The notes under the pieces: model-generated
The model's input: only the letters and a program-made list of their open reading frames with translations
What the model was told of the DNA's origin: nothing
Database searches by the model: none
In this document: piece after piece, positions 18,510-28,311 of the stretch
Position numbering within the stretch: the first letter of the stretch is position 1
How the letters are laid out: the number at the start of each line of letters is the position of its first letter
Made by a program: the position numbers and the translations under genes
From: Aureobasidium sp. EXF-3400
Lineage: Eukaryota > Ascomycota > Dothideomycetes > Dothideales > Saccotheciaceae
Reading direction: 5' to 3'
NCBI GenBank assembly: GCA_024195585.1
Contig: SWBL01000480.1
Span: 1-28,951 of the forward strand
DNA: 28,951 nucleotides

Positions 18510-20929
18510 CTAGGTACGTGCCTTAGAGCGCTTCGATGATACACCCTCGACACGATGGCTACCCTTGTTCCTGATATTCGTAATCTTGAGGCTTGTCGCC
18601 TGTAGTGCATTGATACGTTCCTCCCACTCAGCAAGGCCTTAGTTGTCTTCCACTCCAGAATTGTGCAGGGCAAAATCCTCACTGTCGTAGAATCCGAAGT
18701 AGTGCGGGCCAATCTTGGTAGGGCAGGTTTCTTGCGAGCTCTCTCCGTGCGCACCAGTCGCTCCGCTAGGATTCACGCGAACGGCAAACTCGAGCTTACC
18801 GTACTGTGAGGTGTAGCGGTCGACAAACTTCAGAAGGCGGGACCAGTTTTTGGACAGTGCGTCCAATCCCATAGTGACCAAAATAGGGCGTCGTCCATGC
18901 AGTTTGGCGTACATGATCTGATTGGTGATGCGAGTGGTTGTGGTAGCTGCTCTTTGAGGGTACACTCGAAGTTTGTCTAGCGCTGGTCCAGCATAGGGGC
19001 CACTTGGAATGTGCCCGTGGATCATCAATCGCTCGGTGCTAGGATCGGCAGCGAATGACGGCATGTAACGACCTCGATTCCCACCTCATGCGACGACTGC
19101 AATCGAGGCGACGTCGGCTCTTCTAGAGCTCTGGAGAGTAGAAGCCGCATCTGTGGCAATGTCGGTGAAATGAACGACATACTGGCAAACTTTAGAATAG
19201 TAGCCGCTTTGCCTGAAAATAAAGATCAGATGATCCTTCGGGACGAGACAGATAGCATATGAATGGTAAGCAGGCTTGTATAGGTTGGAGCGGCCATGCC
19301 AGCGTCTACAACCCATGTGCTGTCGACAGTCCAAAGCAGCTTGTTCTCTTTAAGGTTGTAGGCATGGTATTGACTTGGGGTTACACCGAGTCTTGGTCCA
19401 TAATCCTGCTGGAGATGAAGTTCGTAGAGGGCAGACGTAGCAAAGCCAAACTTGAAGACGGTGCAGTTGTATGCTGTGTTAGGGGCATTGTATGTCTGTG
19501 ATGCATGCCAGCGATGCCAGTGGAGGATTTCAGGAGTCTTCTCAGCAAAGGATGTGGGCATTCCACACTGGGCAATAGGCTCATTGCGGCGACCAGAACG
19601 AGCGACCTGCGGACAATGAAAGACGATAGGGGTTGTCGTGGAGGTCATATTGTCGCATGTCTTGGAGTTGTAGTGGAGAAAAAGCAACGTCTCATTGAGG
19701 AATGCTCGACCACAGTTGAATTCGCATGGAATGCCATTGGCATTGGAGTACGGCCAATGTAAGGGTTGCTCGATATGCAGAAGAAACTCCTTAAGTGTGG
19801 TTTCCACTGGGAGTAACAAGTTGCGGCCGGATACATGACAACGGAACTGTACCTGTCTACCAGTGTACATCTGGGCTGCAGTCTGGGCCTGGAACTTCTT
19901 ATGGGAAGAATGGCTTTTGATACAATCTGCTTTCTTGTAGCTCTCAAACTTGAGCTGGTCTGCATGGGGGGCTTGTTAGAGAGAAACCATATTGTAAGAT
20001 GAGTGGATGTCTTCGGTGGCTTCAGCCTCGCTTTGCTGGAGTGCGTCATCCATATCATCATCCAGGTCGTAGTTAGACTCGTCGAGATCATAGTCGTACT
20101 CAACGAGGGGGGCAAAACTTTCAACGACCTTAGCAAAGGAGTGGGTGTCCGACGAAAATGCCTCCGAGTTGTAGGCTGTATCTACAGTGCGATACCTGGC
20201 GTATCGTTCCCATTGCGCCTCTAAAGCAGTGGTTGTGTACTGGGCTAACGCGGCTCTGCTTGCAGGCAAGGTGATGGTTTGATCGCTAATATACTCGTAC
20301 CTGAGGATGTCATGGCCTCCAAGATCATCAGATGAAGCCATAAAGGGTTCCAGATTTGGGTGGCGATCATTATCAGTCCAGCAGCGAGTGGAGAGCTGTT
20401 CAAACGCATCCCTTGCGTGTGCATGGTTCCAATGGTCTACTCTAGCCTCGACGGCAGAATCAGCATCGTCGGACCGATGTGTGCAGTGTTTGTAGGCACA
20501 GTGTTGTGAGCGAGCGGACGGATCGGAATGCATTTGACAATCTCCAAGGATGTAGTGGTCTAAGAGACTCTTGTCGTTGGAGAAACCTTCTGTGCAGCCA
20601 ATTTCGCAAAGGAGATGACCGACGCCAGAGGAATTGCCTTGCTGCACGCTGTCGCCGGCAGAGGAATGAGTGACAAAGAGGATCTGTGTGTGCATAGCTG
20701 GTTGCTTCGATGTAGATGATGCAGGGAGTCGGAGTGGCTCAGAGCGCTACGGCTTAGAGTGCTTCTGGGCTGTTGATACAACGTCGGGGTCGTCGCTTTC
20801 CTCTGATTGCAAAGGGGAGCCGACGTAGTCGTCGTCGCTACTGATTTCGACCAAAGGCTGCTCGACCGCATAGGCACCAGGCTGTAGACGGCGCCGCTTC
20901 GGGATAGGTTTCAGAAGTTGAGATGAAGC
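18510..20929 (-). pseudogene. C2H2-like/charged coding continuation crossed by several stops
   Basis: Directly after the TAG that ends the Ser-rich frame (20932-20930), the same frame stays coding-like: KPIPKRRRLQPGAYAVEQP, then an acidic ISSDDDYVGS. It meets TAG 20749-20747 and continues through MHTQILFV and a C2H2-like CEIGCTEGFSNDKSLLDHY with later Cys/His. It passes an acidic YDYDLDESNYDLDDDMDD and TAA 19978-19976. A second zinc-finger-like CEFNCGRAFLNETLLFLHY follows. Near 19270 the frame shifts by one base (or a poorly marked intron ending TTTTCAG intervenes) to SYAICLVPKDHLIFIF. It then passes TGA 19088-19086, LVTMGLDALSKNWSRLLKFV and TAA 18641-18639, and ends KRSKART with TAG 18512-18510. 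There are few usable start codons between the lesions. It is best read as the decayed 3' part of the gene starting near 21708, with a possible nucleic-acid-binding past. Confidence 0.6.
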
Positions 20930-21708
20930 CTAGTCATCGTCTGACTTCGAACCACGGCGAGACAGTGATGATGGGCGATTAGACAACGACTTCTCCTTCC
21001 TAGACGATGAGGTGATGGAAGGTCGTTCGAGACTCGGCTGACGAGAAGAGGAGGCGGGCGCTGGCTTGCTGGCCGTCTCGGTGAGCGGCTGACGGGAAGA
21101 AGATGCATATGATGGCTTGAGGGCTTCCTTGACAGCTGACTGACGAGAAGATGACGCGGGCGATGGGTTGCTGGCTTGCTCGGATAACAAGTGACGAGAA
21201 GAAGTGGAAGATGACGCAGGCGATGGATTGCTGGCTTGCTCAGAGACCAAGAGACGAGAAGAAACGGATAGATTGGATCTTCTAGGCGCGGCAGGTGGGA
21301 CTATAGTGTGAAGGGATTGTCCTGTGAGGCCAAGGATCGGCTGACCTGTGACTGAGATGTCGTCTTGTTCTTCGGTTCTATGCAAAGCCAATTGTTAGTA
21401 AATGATTGCTAATTGCTGATAGTTAGTTAATGGATCACATGCCTGTGTTCAGCTACAGCGTTACAAATCTTTTCACACATCATGTCCATAGTGTCCTCAT
21501 CGAGATCAATCTGATGGGCTCGGATGATTTGCTCGATACCACGGTGGCTCAGCTTGGCGTGTGGGATATCATCAGCGATCTTGACGAGAATCTGGAGGGC
21601 TCCCAAGCGGTCGGCGCTGTATAACTTGAGCCAGTTGGCATCGTGAGGCTGGCGAATGAGTGTATGATGTGTAGTGGTTATGCTTGTTAAGAAAACCGCA
21701 ATGTGCAT
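20930..21708 (-). CDS. Ser-rich repeat protein, 5' part of the disrupted gene
   Basis: Exon 1 (start uncertain, ATG at 21708 used) reads through ANWLKLYSADRLGALQILVK, continuing with IADDIPHAKLSHRGIEQII, and ends AEH. The intron 21378-21442 appears to be GC-AG (AG/GCATGT...CATAG), because only that donor keeps frame: AEH-R-TEEQDDISV. Exon 2 (21377-20930) holds about five tandem repeats of 14-20 residues ending SSSR (e.g. LLSEQASNPSPASSSR, QSAVKEALKPSYASSSR, QPLTETASKPAPASSSR) and stops after RRGSKSDDD. The model gives 237 residues. The first exon is a helical domain I do not recognise, and the repeats are probably disordered and phosphorylatable. Because the frame stays coding-like after this stop, the true protein may once have been far longer. 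An earlier start or upstream exon is possible. Confidence 0.55.
21080..21320 (-). repeat. Tandem Ser-rich coding repeats
   Basis: About five imperfect units of 42-60 bases encode a pattern ending in P-x-x-A-S-S-S-R. The two units nearest 21190-21260 are nearly identical in DNA (the plus strand shows GGCTTGCTCGGATAACAAG and GGCTTGCTCAGAGACCAAG), indicating recent unit duplication. Boundaries are approximate. Confidence 0.7.
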
Positions 21709-21950
21709 GCAATTGCATCGAGTGTTGTGAGATGTTGAAAGTGATGCACAAAGCCAAGGTAGGCGAGAGGAAGAGAAGGAGGGAGGGAGATGGTGAGTGA
21801 GATCGACGTAGTGAGTGTGATGTACAAGCAACGGAGGACAGACGAGAAAGGCAAGAACATAGAAGTCGAGGAAGGCAGGCACGAGTTGCAGTCGAGCGCC
21901 AAGCCATTGTTGTAGGCTGCGCACGTATTTAAAGCATCTCTAGCCGTGTT

Positions 21951-23167
21951 TTATAAGCCTTGAAGTTGAGCATTGAATAAACTCTCGAAGTCGGCATCTT
22001 GAGGTGTTGTAGTGTTTCCCAGATCAATCCAAAGGGATATTGGGAAGCTGTCTTCATTGTGCTGTGACCCATCATGATCATTGGTCTGTTGCTTTGATTT
22101 CCTCTTCCGTGGTTCCAAGCCAGGAAAGTACCCGGTGGTATCCCACCACCTAACATACATTAGCATTGGGTATGGAGAGAAAGATTGCGCAGTACTGACC
22201 AGATACAGTTAGCAAGCATTGCGTAGCTATCAGCATTAAGTGAAGCTCTCCGAACTCCGCCACCGTCTGTTGTTCTCCACCTGGCGAGTCGATGCACCAT
22301 GTCAGGTCCATAGGCCAGGGGATCATTAGTATGTTTGTGACCTATTACCAAAGGCTGATCCTCGATTTGAGGTTCGATGCCAGCAGTCGCAATACGAGTG
22401 TGCATCATCTCATGCAGAAAATATGAGCCGCTGGTGCTCAACCATTTCATTTGCCTTGCATACTTAGTATTGCCACTGGCAAGCCCTCGCTCTACGAAGT
22501 TGAGCTTCTCGGCGAGATTGTCCAGCTTGAAGAATGGAGGACAAATCGCAATGTGATGGTACCATGCGAGCCAGCCTTCAACGGTCCAAGCATAACCACC
22601 AATAGACTTGCTGCCCTTCCGCTTGTGGCACCAATTCTTAGGGTCCTTGCAGCTCAAAGTGATGTACGCTCTGCTAGATGTTTTGCTAGTCTTAAAATTG
22701 GCAACACGTTTGAAGTTGTCAGATATCCTAGTCTGCTCATTGTAGAAATCGGAACCCATATAGAACAGACCGGCTGCTACACCGTGAGTTTTCTGGCCAG
22801 CGTTGGGAAATGGGGATGCCCAGTTTGCGAGTGTTGCGGCATCCCACACCGCAGTCTCAATCATGCTTTTTTGACTGTCGCTGCAACCAGAGTCTTTATC
22901 GAAATAGAGATATCCACCGGAGCTACTAATCAGTGCTTTGAAACAGTCATCGCTCGGGTTGTCTCCATCACAAAGATCAGGCTGAACGGGAATCCCTGAG
23001 GGGTAGGGGTTTGGAATGCGGCTGGGAAACGTAACGTTGACTGGCGGTGATGTTGGATTAGAGACCCGAGGATTCAAGATATTGTCGGATGGTTCTCCTG
23101 ACGCAAGCGACTGAAGAAGCGCAGCTGCGAAAGAGCTTAGACATAGAGATGGTAGTGTTCTTCGCAT
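21951..23167 (-). CDS. Secreted zinc metallopeptidase-like protein (M35/aspzincin-like)
   Basis: Exons 23167-22200 and 22149-21951, joined by a 50-base intron GTCAGT...TGTTAG with branch GCTAATG, give 388 residues. The N-terminus (MRRTLPSLCLSSFAAALLQSL) is a signal peptide. The zinc site is HEMMH at residues 252-256, in SYFLHEMMHTRIA. Downstream, DPLAYGPDMVHRLAR and NADSYAMLANCIW match the arrangement of fungal aspzincin/deuterolysin-like secreted peptidases, in which a downstream Asp is the third ligand. Cysteine pairs upstream (CDGDNPSDDC, CSDSQ) suggest disulfides. Splicing yields a Trp triplet (IWWWDTTG) and a charged tail KRKSKQQ before the end QLQGL. It probably hydrolyses extracellular protein. 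Activity is inferred from motifs only, and some family members are inactive effectors. Confidence 0.82.
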
Positions 23168-23227
23168 TGTGCAGGGAGAAGTATTGAAGGAAGGTGCTGA
23201 TTGTTACTCTGGAGATACATCTTACAC

Positions 23228-23233
23228 TTTATA
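23228..23233 (-). promoter_or_regulatory. TATA box of the metallopeptidase gene
   Basis: TATAAA (in CGACTATAAAGTG on the minus strand) lies about 61 bases before the ATG at 23167, a plausible distance for a short-leader fungal secreted-protein gene. Confidence 0.5.
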
Positions 23234-23807
23234 GTCGCTAATTGATGCAACTTGAATATATTGGGTTCTTGCCTGAGTCGCGTTTTCAAAGGCTTGAGAC
23301 CACCTAAGCGCCAACAGTCATGCGAAGCCAAACAATCAGGCACCCGAGGCATTGGCGAGGAAGAGGTCATCCATGGGTTCCACGGGTTAGACTAGCACGA
23401 CGATACCTCGCCATGCGCCAAAGCGTTGTTTTCAACCAAAATATGGACCGAATCCGTCGAAAAATTCTGCAAAGTGCGATGGTGTCTGTGTTGTGCGAGT
23501 CGTGATAGATGAAGTTGGTAGGAAGGAGCGTTTCAGAGCAGCGGCCCGCTCGCTTTGCTTCACTCCAGCGCGCGCTTGCGCCAACCGAATCATCTTTCAG
23601 GCATTCGGCGAGCAAGAGCACCAACAACCATGTCCTGAATATCTAAGTCGCGACTGCCTTGGTAGGCATTGCTTTCGCGCACCTCAACACCATCCATGCC
23701 CCACCCGCGTTACGCCTCACTACCACTGCTATCTTTGTCGTTGTCAGCAGCATCGCCCGCAATCATCTAGGAATATAGCTACAACGTGAGAGTGGACACG
23801 ATCCGTC
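23234..23807. other. Divergent intergenic region
   Basis: About 570 bases between the metallopeptidase (-) and the Hsp70-like gene (+). The middle (23510-23760) is C-rich on the plus strand (CACCAACAACC- and CACCATCC-like runs). No gene, RNA or repeat is supported. Confidence 0.4.
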
Positions 23808-24940
23808 ATGTACCTAGCGACGCGATATCTTCCGTACCTGCACCTGATCCTTTGTCTTGGGTCGATTACAAGGGCATATCATCTGGATGCTGCAGTCGGA
23901 TTCAGCCTCGAATTAGATTATGCGTAAGATTTTCACCATACAATTGTAACAGACGCCTGATCAATCGTGCAAATAGTACTGCTAGCATACAGTTTGCGAA
24001 TGGCTCTGCCCACGACGTCGTCAAACTTGAAGGAAGCGCATCATACAAAGAAACCATGCGCAGAATGTTTGCTTCGGACGACAGATTGACTCAAGACAAG
24101 GTCGATTTTGCAGCTCCTCTTTCTGGAAAAGCACCGTGGATTGGTTTGCCACTTCAGTTGCAGACTGTCCTTGACCATGTCTCATCACTATGGCCTGGAA
24201 AGTCACCATCATCAACACCAGACGCCCAATCACTTCTCTGGATGCTCAGAGCCTTGAAAGCAGCGACGGAAGTCTACCTCGAGAAACCAGTCCATTATAT
24301 TGAGGTCACAAATCCAGTACCGCTCGTATGGGTAGATGCATACGTGGAGGCCATCAACTCAGCGACCTCAAGCCTTGGTCTATCGTTAGGCAGACCTTAT
24401 TTTCTTGCCGCAGCAGCTGCGGCCAAGACATACAATATCAAGGGAATCTGCGATGACCGGAGCAACGCTGATGTTGGTGCGAACGATACTTCTTATCGTT
24501 TATTCGTGGCTGTAAACCACAATCGCGCTGCTTTCACCGCCTCTCTGATGATCGAAGAATGCAACGCCATTGAAGAACTCAGAACTTATCATAACCGCTC
24601 CCTCGGTAGCGACAGCGATGTCTCCGAAGCGGAGAGACATGCCACAATGAAGCATGCTTTGGCAAAGACTGTCAAGCCACCATATCATGAGAGCATGTTC
24701 AATCCTGAGCGCATCCAAGATGTGATCTTGATTGGAGAAGCAACAGAAGATGCAGTGATGCGATCTGTGCTCGAGGACATCTTCGGCAACGAATTCAAGA
24801 TTGAAGGACGCCAAAATGACAGAGGAGTTGATCCTCTGTTTGCTGCTTCAAGGGGTGTGGCTTTAGATTGTCTTGACTGGGACATTGACTCGCATCGTCC
24901 ACATGAACGTGCGACAGAAATTCAAAAGGAGTCAGCATGA
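23808..24940 (+). CDS. Secreted protein with divergent Hsp70/actin-like ATPase fold
   Basis: Exons 23808-23923 and 23977-24940 (intron GTAAGA...AAATAG, 53 bases) give 359 residues. This start gives a signal peptide, MYLATRYLPYLHLILCLGSI plus about five residues, and a continuous domain. Just after it, VGFSLELDYATASIQFANGS sits where Hsp70s have the phosphate-1 loop, but the usual D-x-G-T-T is lost. Later, VILIGEATEDAVMRSVLEDI followed by FGNE resembles the Hsp70 adenosine-site strand-helix, and DPLFAASRGVAL resembles the conserved Ala-Gly helix at the end of the ATPase domain. There is no substrate-binding domain. It is probably a secreted or lumenal pseudo-chaperone in which ATP binding may be lost. 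The fold call rests on these C-terminal motifs and the order of parts. Confidence 0.7.
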
Positions 24941-25115
24941 AGTAGGTAAACTCACCGCTCACGTTATACGCGTCCACACCTTCTAGCAAGCAGGTGGAAA
25001 GGTATCCCTGAGTTGGAAACAGTGCTAAATCAGCCGGAGAATGATGAAGCTCTGTATTCATAGCCGTCAGCGGTGTATGGTGATCAAGCAAAAACAGACC
25101 CAAGGTATCCAAAAG

Positions 25116-25274
25116 TGTAGCCTGTGAGAATCGAACTCACGTCTCCTCAAAGCCCCAATATGATCTACCGTGCCCTGGCTCGAACCGGAAGCCACTTGCT
25201 TCGCGACCCCTTCAGTCGGCGCGAACAGTAATCACAGTAAAGCCGAGACGTCTTTACCACTAGACCAAAGCTAC
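25116..25274 (-). tRNA. tRNA-like gene with a long structured insertion
   Basis: On the minus strand the 7-bp acceptor GTAGCTT (25274-25268) pairs with AGGCTAC (25123-25117). The D-arm GTCT/AGAC with AGTGGTAA loop is an A-box. The T-arm is GTGAG-TTCGATT-CTCAC. An anticodon stem is possible as TCTCG/TGAGG or CTCGG/TTGAG, but about 85 bases lie inside the anticodon loop. That insertion folds by itself (TTCGCG/CGCGAA at 25200-25225; TGGCT/AGCCA at 25176-25194) and carries a second B-box, GGTTCGAGCC. The anticodon is ambiguous (one register would read TTA, another places C at position 33), so the isotype is not assigned. It could be an intron-containing tRNA, a tRNA pseudogene or a nested tRNA-derived element. 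Confidence 0.6.
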
Positions 25275-26869
25275 TTGGATGTTTGGCAGTCAAATCTGAC
25301 TGGTTACTAAGGCCTACGTTTGGATGAGGGAGTGAAGAGTAGTGATGGCTGGATGGCGTCTTTCACTTATCGACCAGTGTTCATGTGCGCAATTAGATGA
25401 ATGAAACAGTCTACTACCAGCCATATGTGAGCCTAGTTATGGTACCTCTTGTAAAATAGCATTTTGTGAATGAACTTTGTTATAATCCTTACAAGTGAGG
25501 TCGATCCTTCCATTTTGACCAGCTTGTGCTGGGGAGACTAGATCAGATAAATAGTCATGGCAGGAACGAAACTCCTCGATGGACGTTTCTGAATCCAACG
25601 AAATGATTTATCTCTGCTCCATTACACAACCATTATACACTCTTAATTGCCATCGACACTTGAACTATTTTGCCATCTCTGCAGCTACAACAAGTCGCAT
25701 CAGCGTTGCCTAGCACAACAAACTCTCTAGAAGTTCCACCGCCCAATGGCTCGAGTCCATCACAAACTTCATTCCGACCCGTGTCCATGCTGCATTCGAT
25801 ACTACTTCACGGCCATCTTTGAATGGCCTCAAGCAACTCCCCTTTTACCCCTACAGCTATAGGGTTCACATAGATGTTCTTTAGACATCATCGGCAACAT
25901 ACTTGTATCTAGGCTATGCCGTTTAGCATATGTCCATAGAGAGCTTAAGAAGAACGAAGGTTCAATCGAACTCTCAGTGGATAATGCTTAGAATCATATA
26001 ATTCTATGCATTCTTAGAGACAATTCATCATGGTGTTACAAATATAAGAGGCTTGTTGTTCTGCCCATCGACTTCTATACTCTCCTGGATACAATGTCCT
26101 GTTTGAGGTATCTATAAAGATGCACAACAATCTTCGTAGCAGAGATATGTCCATAGAGAGCCCATTGCTCTCCCTAAACAAGCTCTCCAATCTAACAAAG
26201 ATTCGTGCATTTTCCCAGCGCAACGGTATCCACAAAGTCATCTGGAGATCCTTTGGAGAACCTTGAGAGAGCTAGACAGTCCCCGAGTTTGGTATGTCCC
26301 TGGGAGATCGTCCGTCGTCGGACCACTGTCCCCCTGAGCAGCCGACTATAGCTCAGGATTCAATATTATGCCTCCTTCGCATTGGTATCGGAGACGTGGT
26401 CGGATATCTGAAAGAGCAGCATCTTTGGGGTGGATTGATCTGCCGTTGTAAGGCCGGAAACATCGACATGCTGGCTGTCATGGATTGAACGTCTCAATGC
26501 GAAAAACTTGCGATCTTAATCAATCGTTCATTCAAGGTCAAGAGATTCGAAGGAGTGTCGTTATCGATGCCAAGCCAGAAGGCTTTCAGATTCACATGCC
26601 AGCAAAGCGATACGTCATGGGAAAATGCGATCACGAACAGGTGGGCGTGATATCACCAGGCCGGAATATGGGTGCTCGTTCCTTTGAGAAAAAAGCAGGG
26701 CGGCATCTCGGCCGGACGATGAGGGGGACAGCTGACCTGAGGCCGCCTTTACGGTACAGATAGATAGATCAGTCGATCAGGGTCGTGTCCAAAATAGCTC
26801 TTTGTTTTCTATTCACAACACCAGCACGTTTCTCTCCAAATACCTAAGATACTTCCTACGACTACAACT
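25275..26869. other. Gene-poor region with a short direct repeat
   Basis: About 1.6 kb. No frame shows coding character together with a splice structure. A 17-base direct repeat (ATATGTCCATAGAGAGC) occurs at 25928-25944 and 26145-26161, and the flanks show weak further similarity on the minus strand. The last 100 bases are the kinase promoter/leader. No terminal inverted repeats or transposase motif are visible. It may be an old, unrecognisable repeat. Confidence 0.5.
25928..26161. repeat. 17-base direct repeat pair
   Basis: ATATGTCCATAGAGAGC at 25928-25944 and 26145-26161, 217 bases apart. The coordinates span both copies and the spacer. Function unknown. Confidence 0.6.
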
Positions 26870-27690
26870 ATGGACGAACAAGTAGACAGACTGGTCAAGA
26901 AGACATGGGCCAAGTTTCAGGAACTGCCCAGATCCAAAAGACTCATGATTGCTGTATCTGGCATCCCAGGCTCAGGTCGGATAAGCACATCTGCCACGTC
27001 GTGTCGCGCAAGACTGACAATTTGTCAGGCAAAACCACTCTCGCATCTGTTGTCGCAAGTCGCTTGAATGATCTGCATCACGAACAATACCCTGGGCTGG
27101 CGCAAAATGACGAACCCGCTGCTTTTGTCCCAATGGATGGCTACCACTTGTCGCGAGCCCAGCTAGACGCCATGCCCGATCCCACCACCGCTCACGCAAG
27201 ACGAGGCGCCGCATTCACCTTTGATGCAAGTTCCTTCTTGGAGCTGGTCAAGAAGCTTCGCAAGCCCATCTCGCCAGAAACAAAGACGTTATACGCACCA
27301 TCTTTTGACCACGCCCAGAAGGATCCCGTCAACGACGATATTCCTATCCACCCAGAAGCTCGTATTCTGATCTTTGAGGGCAACTACTTGAGTCTGGGTA
27401 CGGGCGCACCCGAGTGGAAAGAGGCAGCGGAGCTCATGGATGAGCTTTGGTTCGTCGAGGTCGAGGAAGATGTAGCAAGGGAACGATTGGTGAAGCGTCA
27501 CATCAAGGCTGGCATTGCCAAAGACGAGGAGGAAGCGCGCAAGAGAGCCGACGAGAACGATCTTGTCAATGGTCGCGAGATTGTACAAAACAGACTGAGC
27601 GTGCACGAAGTCATCAAGTCAAAGCATGACGGCAGCTGGAAACCAGAGAAGCAAGGTATGGAGGCTGCCGATGTGAGCAGGGAGGCATAG
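26870..27690 (+). CDS. P-loop kinase of the uridine kinase / phosphoribulokinase family (YFH7-like)
   Basis: Exons 26870-26975 and 27029-27690 (53-base intron GTCGGA...TGTCAG) give 255 residues. The Walker A loop GIPGSGKT is at residues 31-38, and the intron splits its last Gly codon (residue 36). Downstream, FVPMDGYHLSRAQLDAM is the typical uridine-kinase/PRK Asp-Gly-Tyr/Phe-His motif. RRGAAFTFDA is the substrate-loop arginine region, ILIFEGNYL the Walker-B-like strand, and LWFVEVEEDVARERLVKRHI the lid with Arg residues. Length and order match fungal YFH7-like small-molecule kinases, whose substrate is not firmly known. No targeting signal is obvious. The frame is intact and coding bias is good. 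Confidence 0.9.
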
Positions 27691-28311
27691 ACCAGTCTTG
27701 TAAGACTGATGGTATGATGCATTCATGATCTAGATGGGCTTAGAATTCCAAGTTAGATGAGCGCGCAACTGTGGCTTAACGCTTCTTTCACTTTCTGGAT
27801 TGGATTTCCATGTTTTTGCGACGTTTTGGAGCATCACGATCTCGCAAGAGCTGTGGGTAATGACGCCCTGTTGTGGAGAAAGCTTGCAAAACGCATATCG
27901 AGCTCGGCTTGAGGGATTACACTCGCGTGCTGCCTGTCTCTGTGCCGATAAACCTTGTACCTTGTTAATGCAGGCTCTCGTGCTGCATTACCCAACTCGA
28001 TCGTACTCGGTTGGTCTAGCAACTCGCTGCAAAGGTGTTTGCGTGGGAGTCGGGTGGAACAGGGCTTCAACAACACAGTCGTGGAGAAAGCGGGACAAGG
28101 TTGGCCATAGCTTCCTATTCCAGGCCAAACCAGCCACAAAACACAATGACGCGGGAATCGGGGGTACGTCACAGTTTTGGCATGAGCGAGGCGTAGCACC
28201 ACTTCCATTTAACCTCGTCTCCTGCGCTCTTCCTGTCCATTCTTCTCATATTCATCTCCAAATCCATCAACTCTTCACCTTTTACCACAAAACCCACACA
28301 CAACCATCACA
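27691..28311. promoter_or_regulatory. Intergenic and promoter region of the DUF1761-like gene
   Basis: About 620 bases. The first part is the kinase 3' end. The last 100 bases before ATG 28312 are strongly pyrimidine-rich (TCTTCCTGTCCATTCTTC-like) and end in ACAACCATCACAATGG, typical of strongly expressed fungal genes. No RNA gene seen. Confidence 0.45.

Noticed and set aside
6476..21708. Genome-wide stop-codon reassignment as the cause of the many in-frame stops
   Set aside because: tef1, tannase, the kinase, metallopeptidase and both paralogs end at normal TAA, TAG or TGA exactly where expected, and all three stop types appear inside the disrupted frames. Reassignment would break the good genes.
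22451..22999. Plus-strand open frame opposite the metallopeptidase
   Set aside because: It is antisense to a gene with signal peptide and HEMMH motif, and has no motifs of its own.
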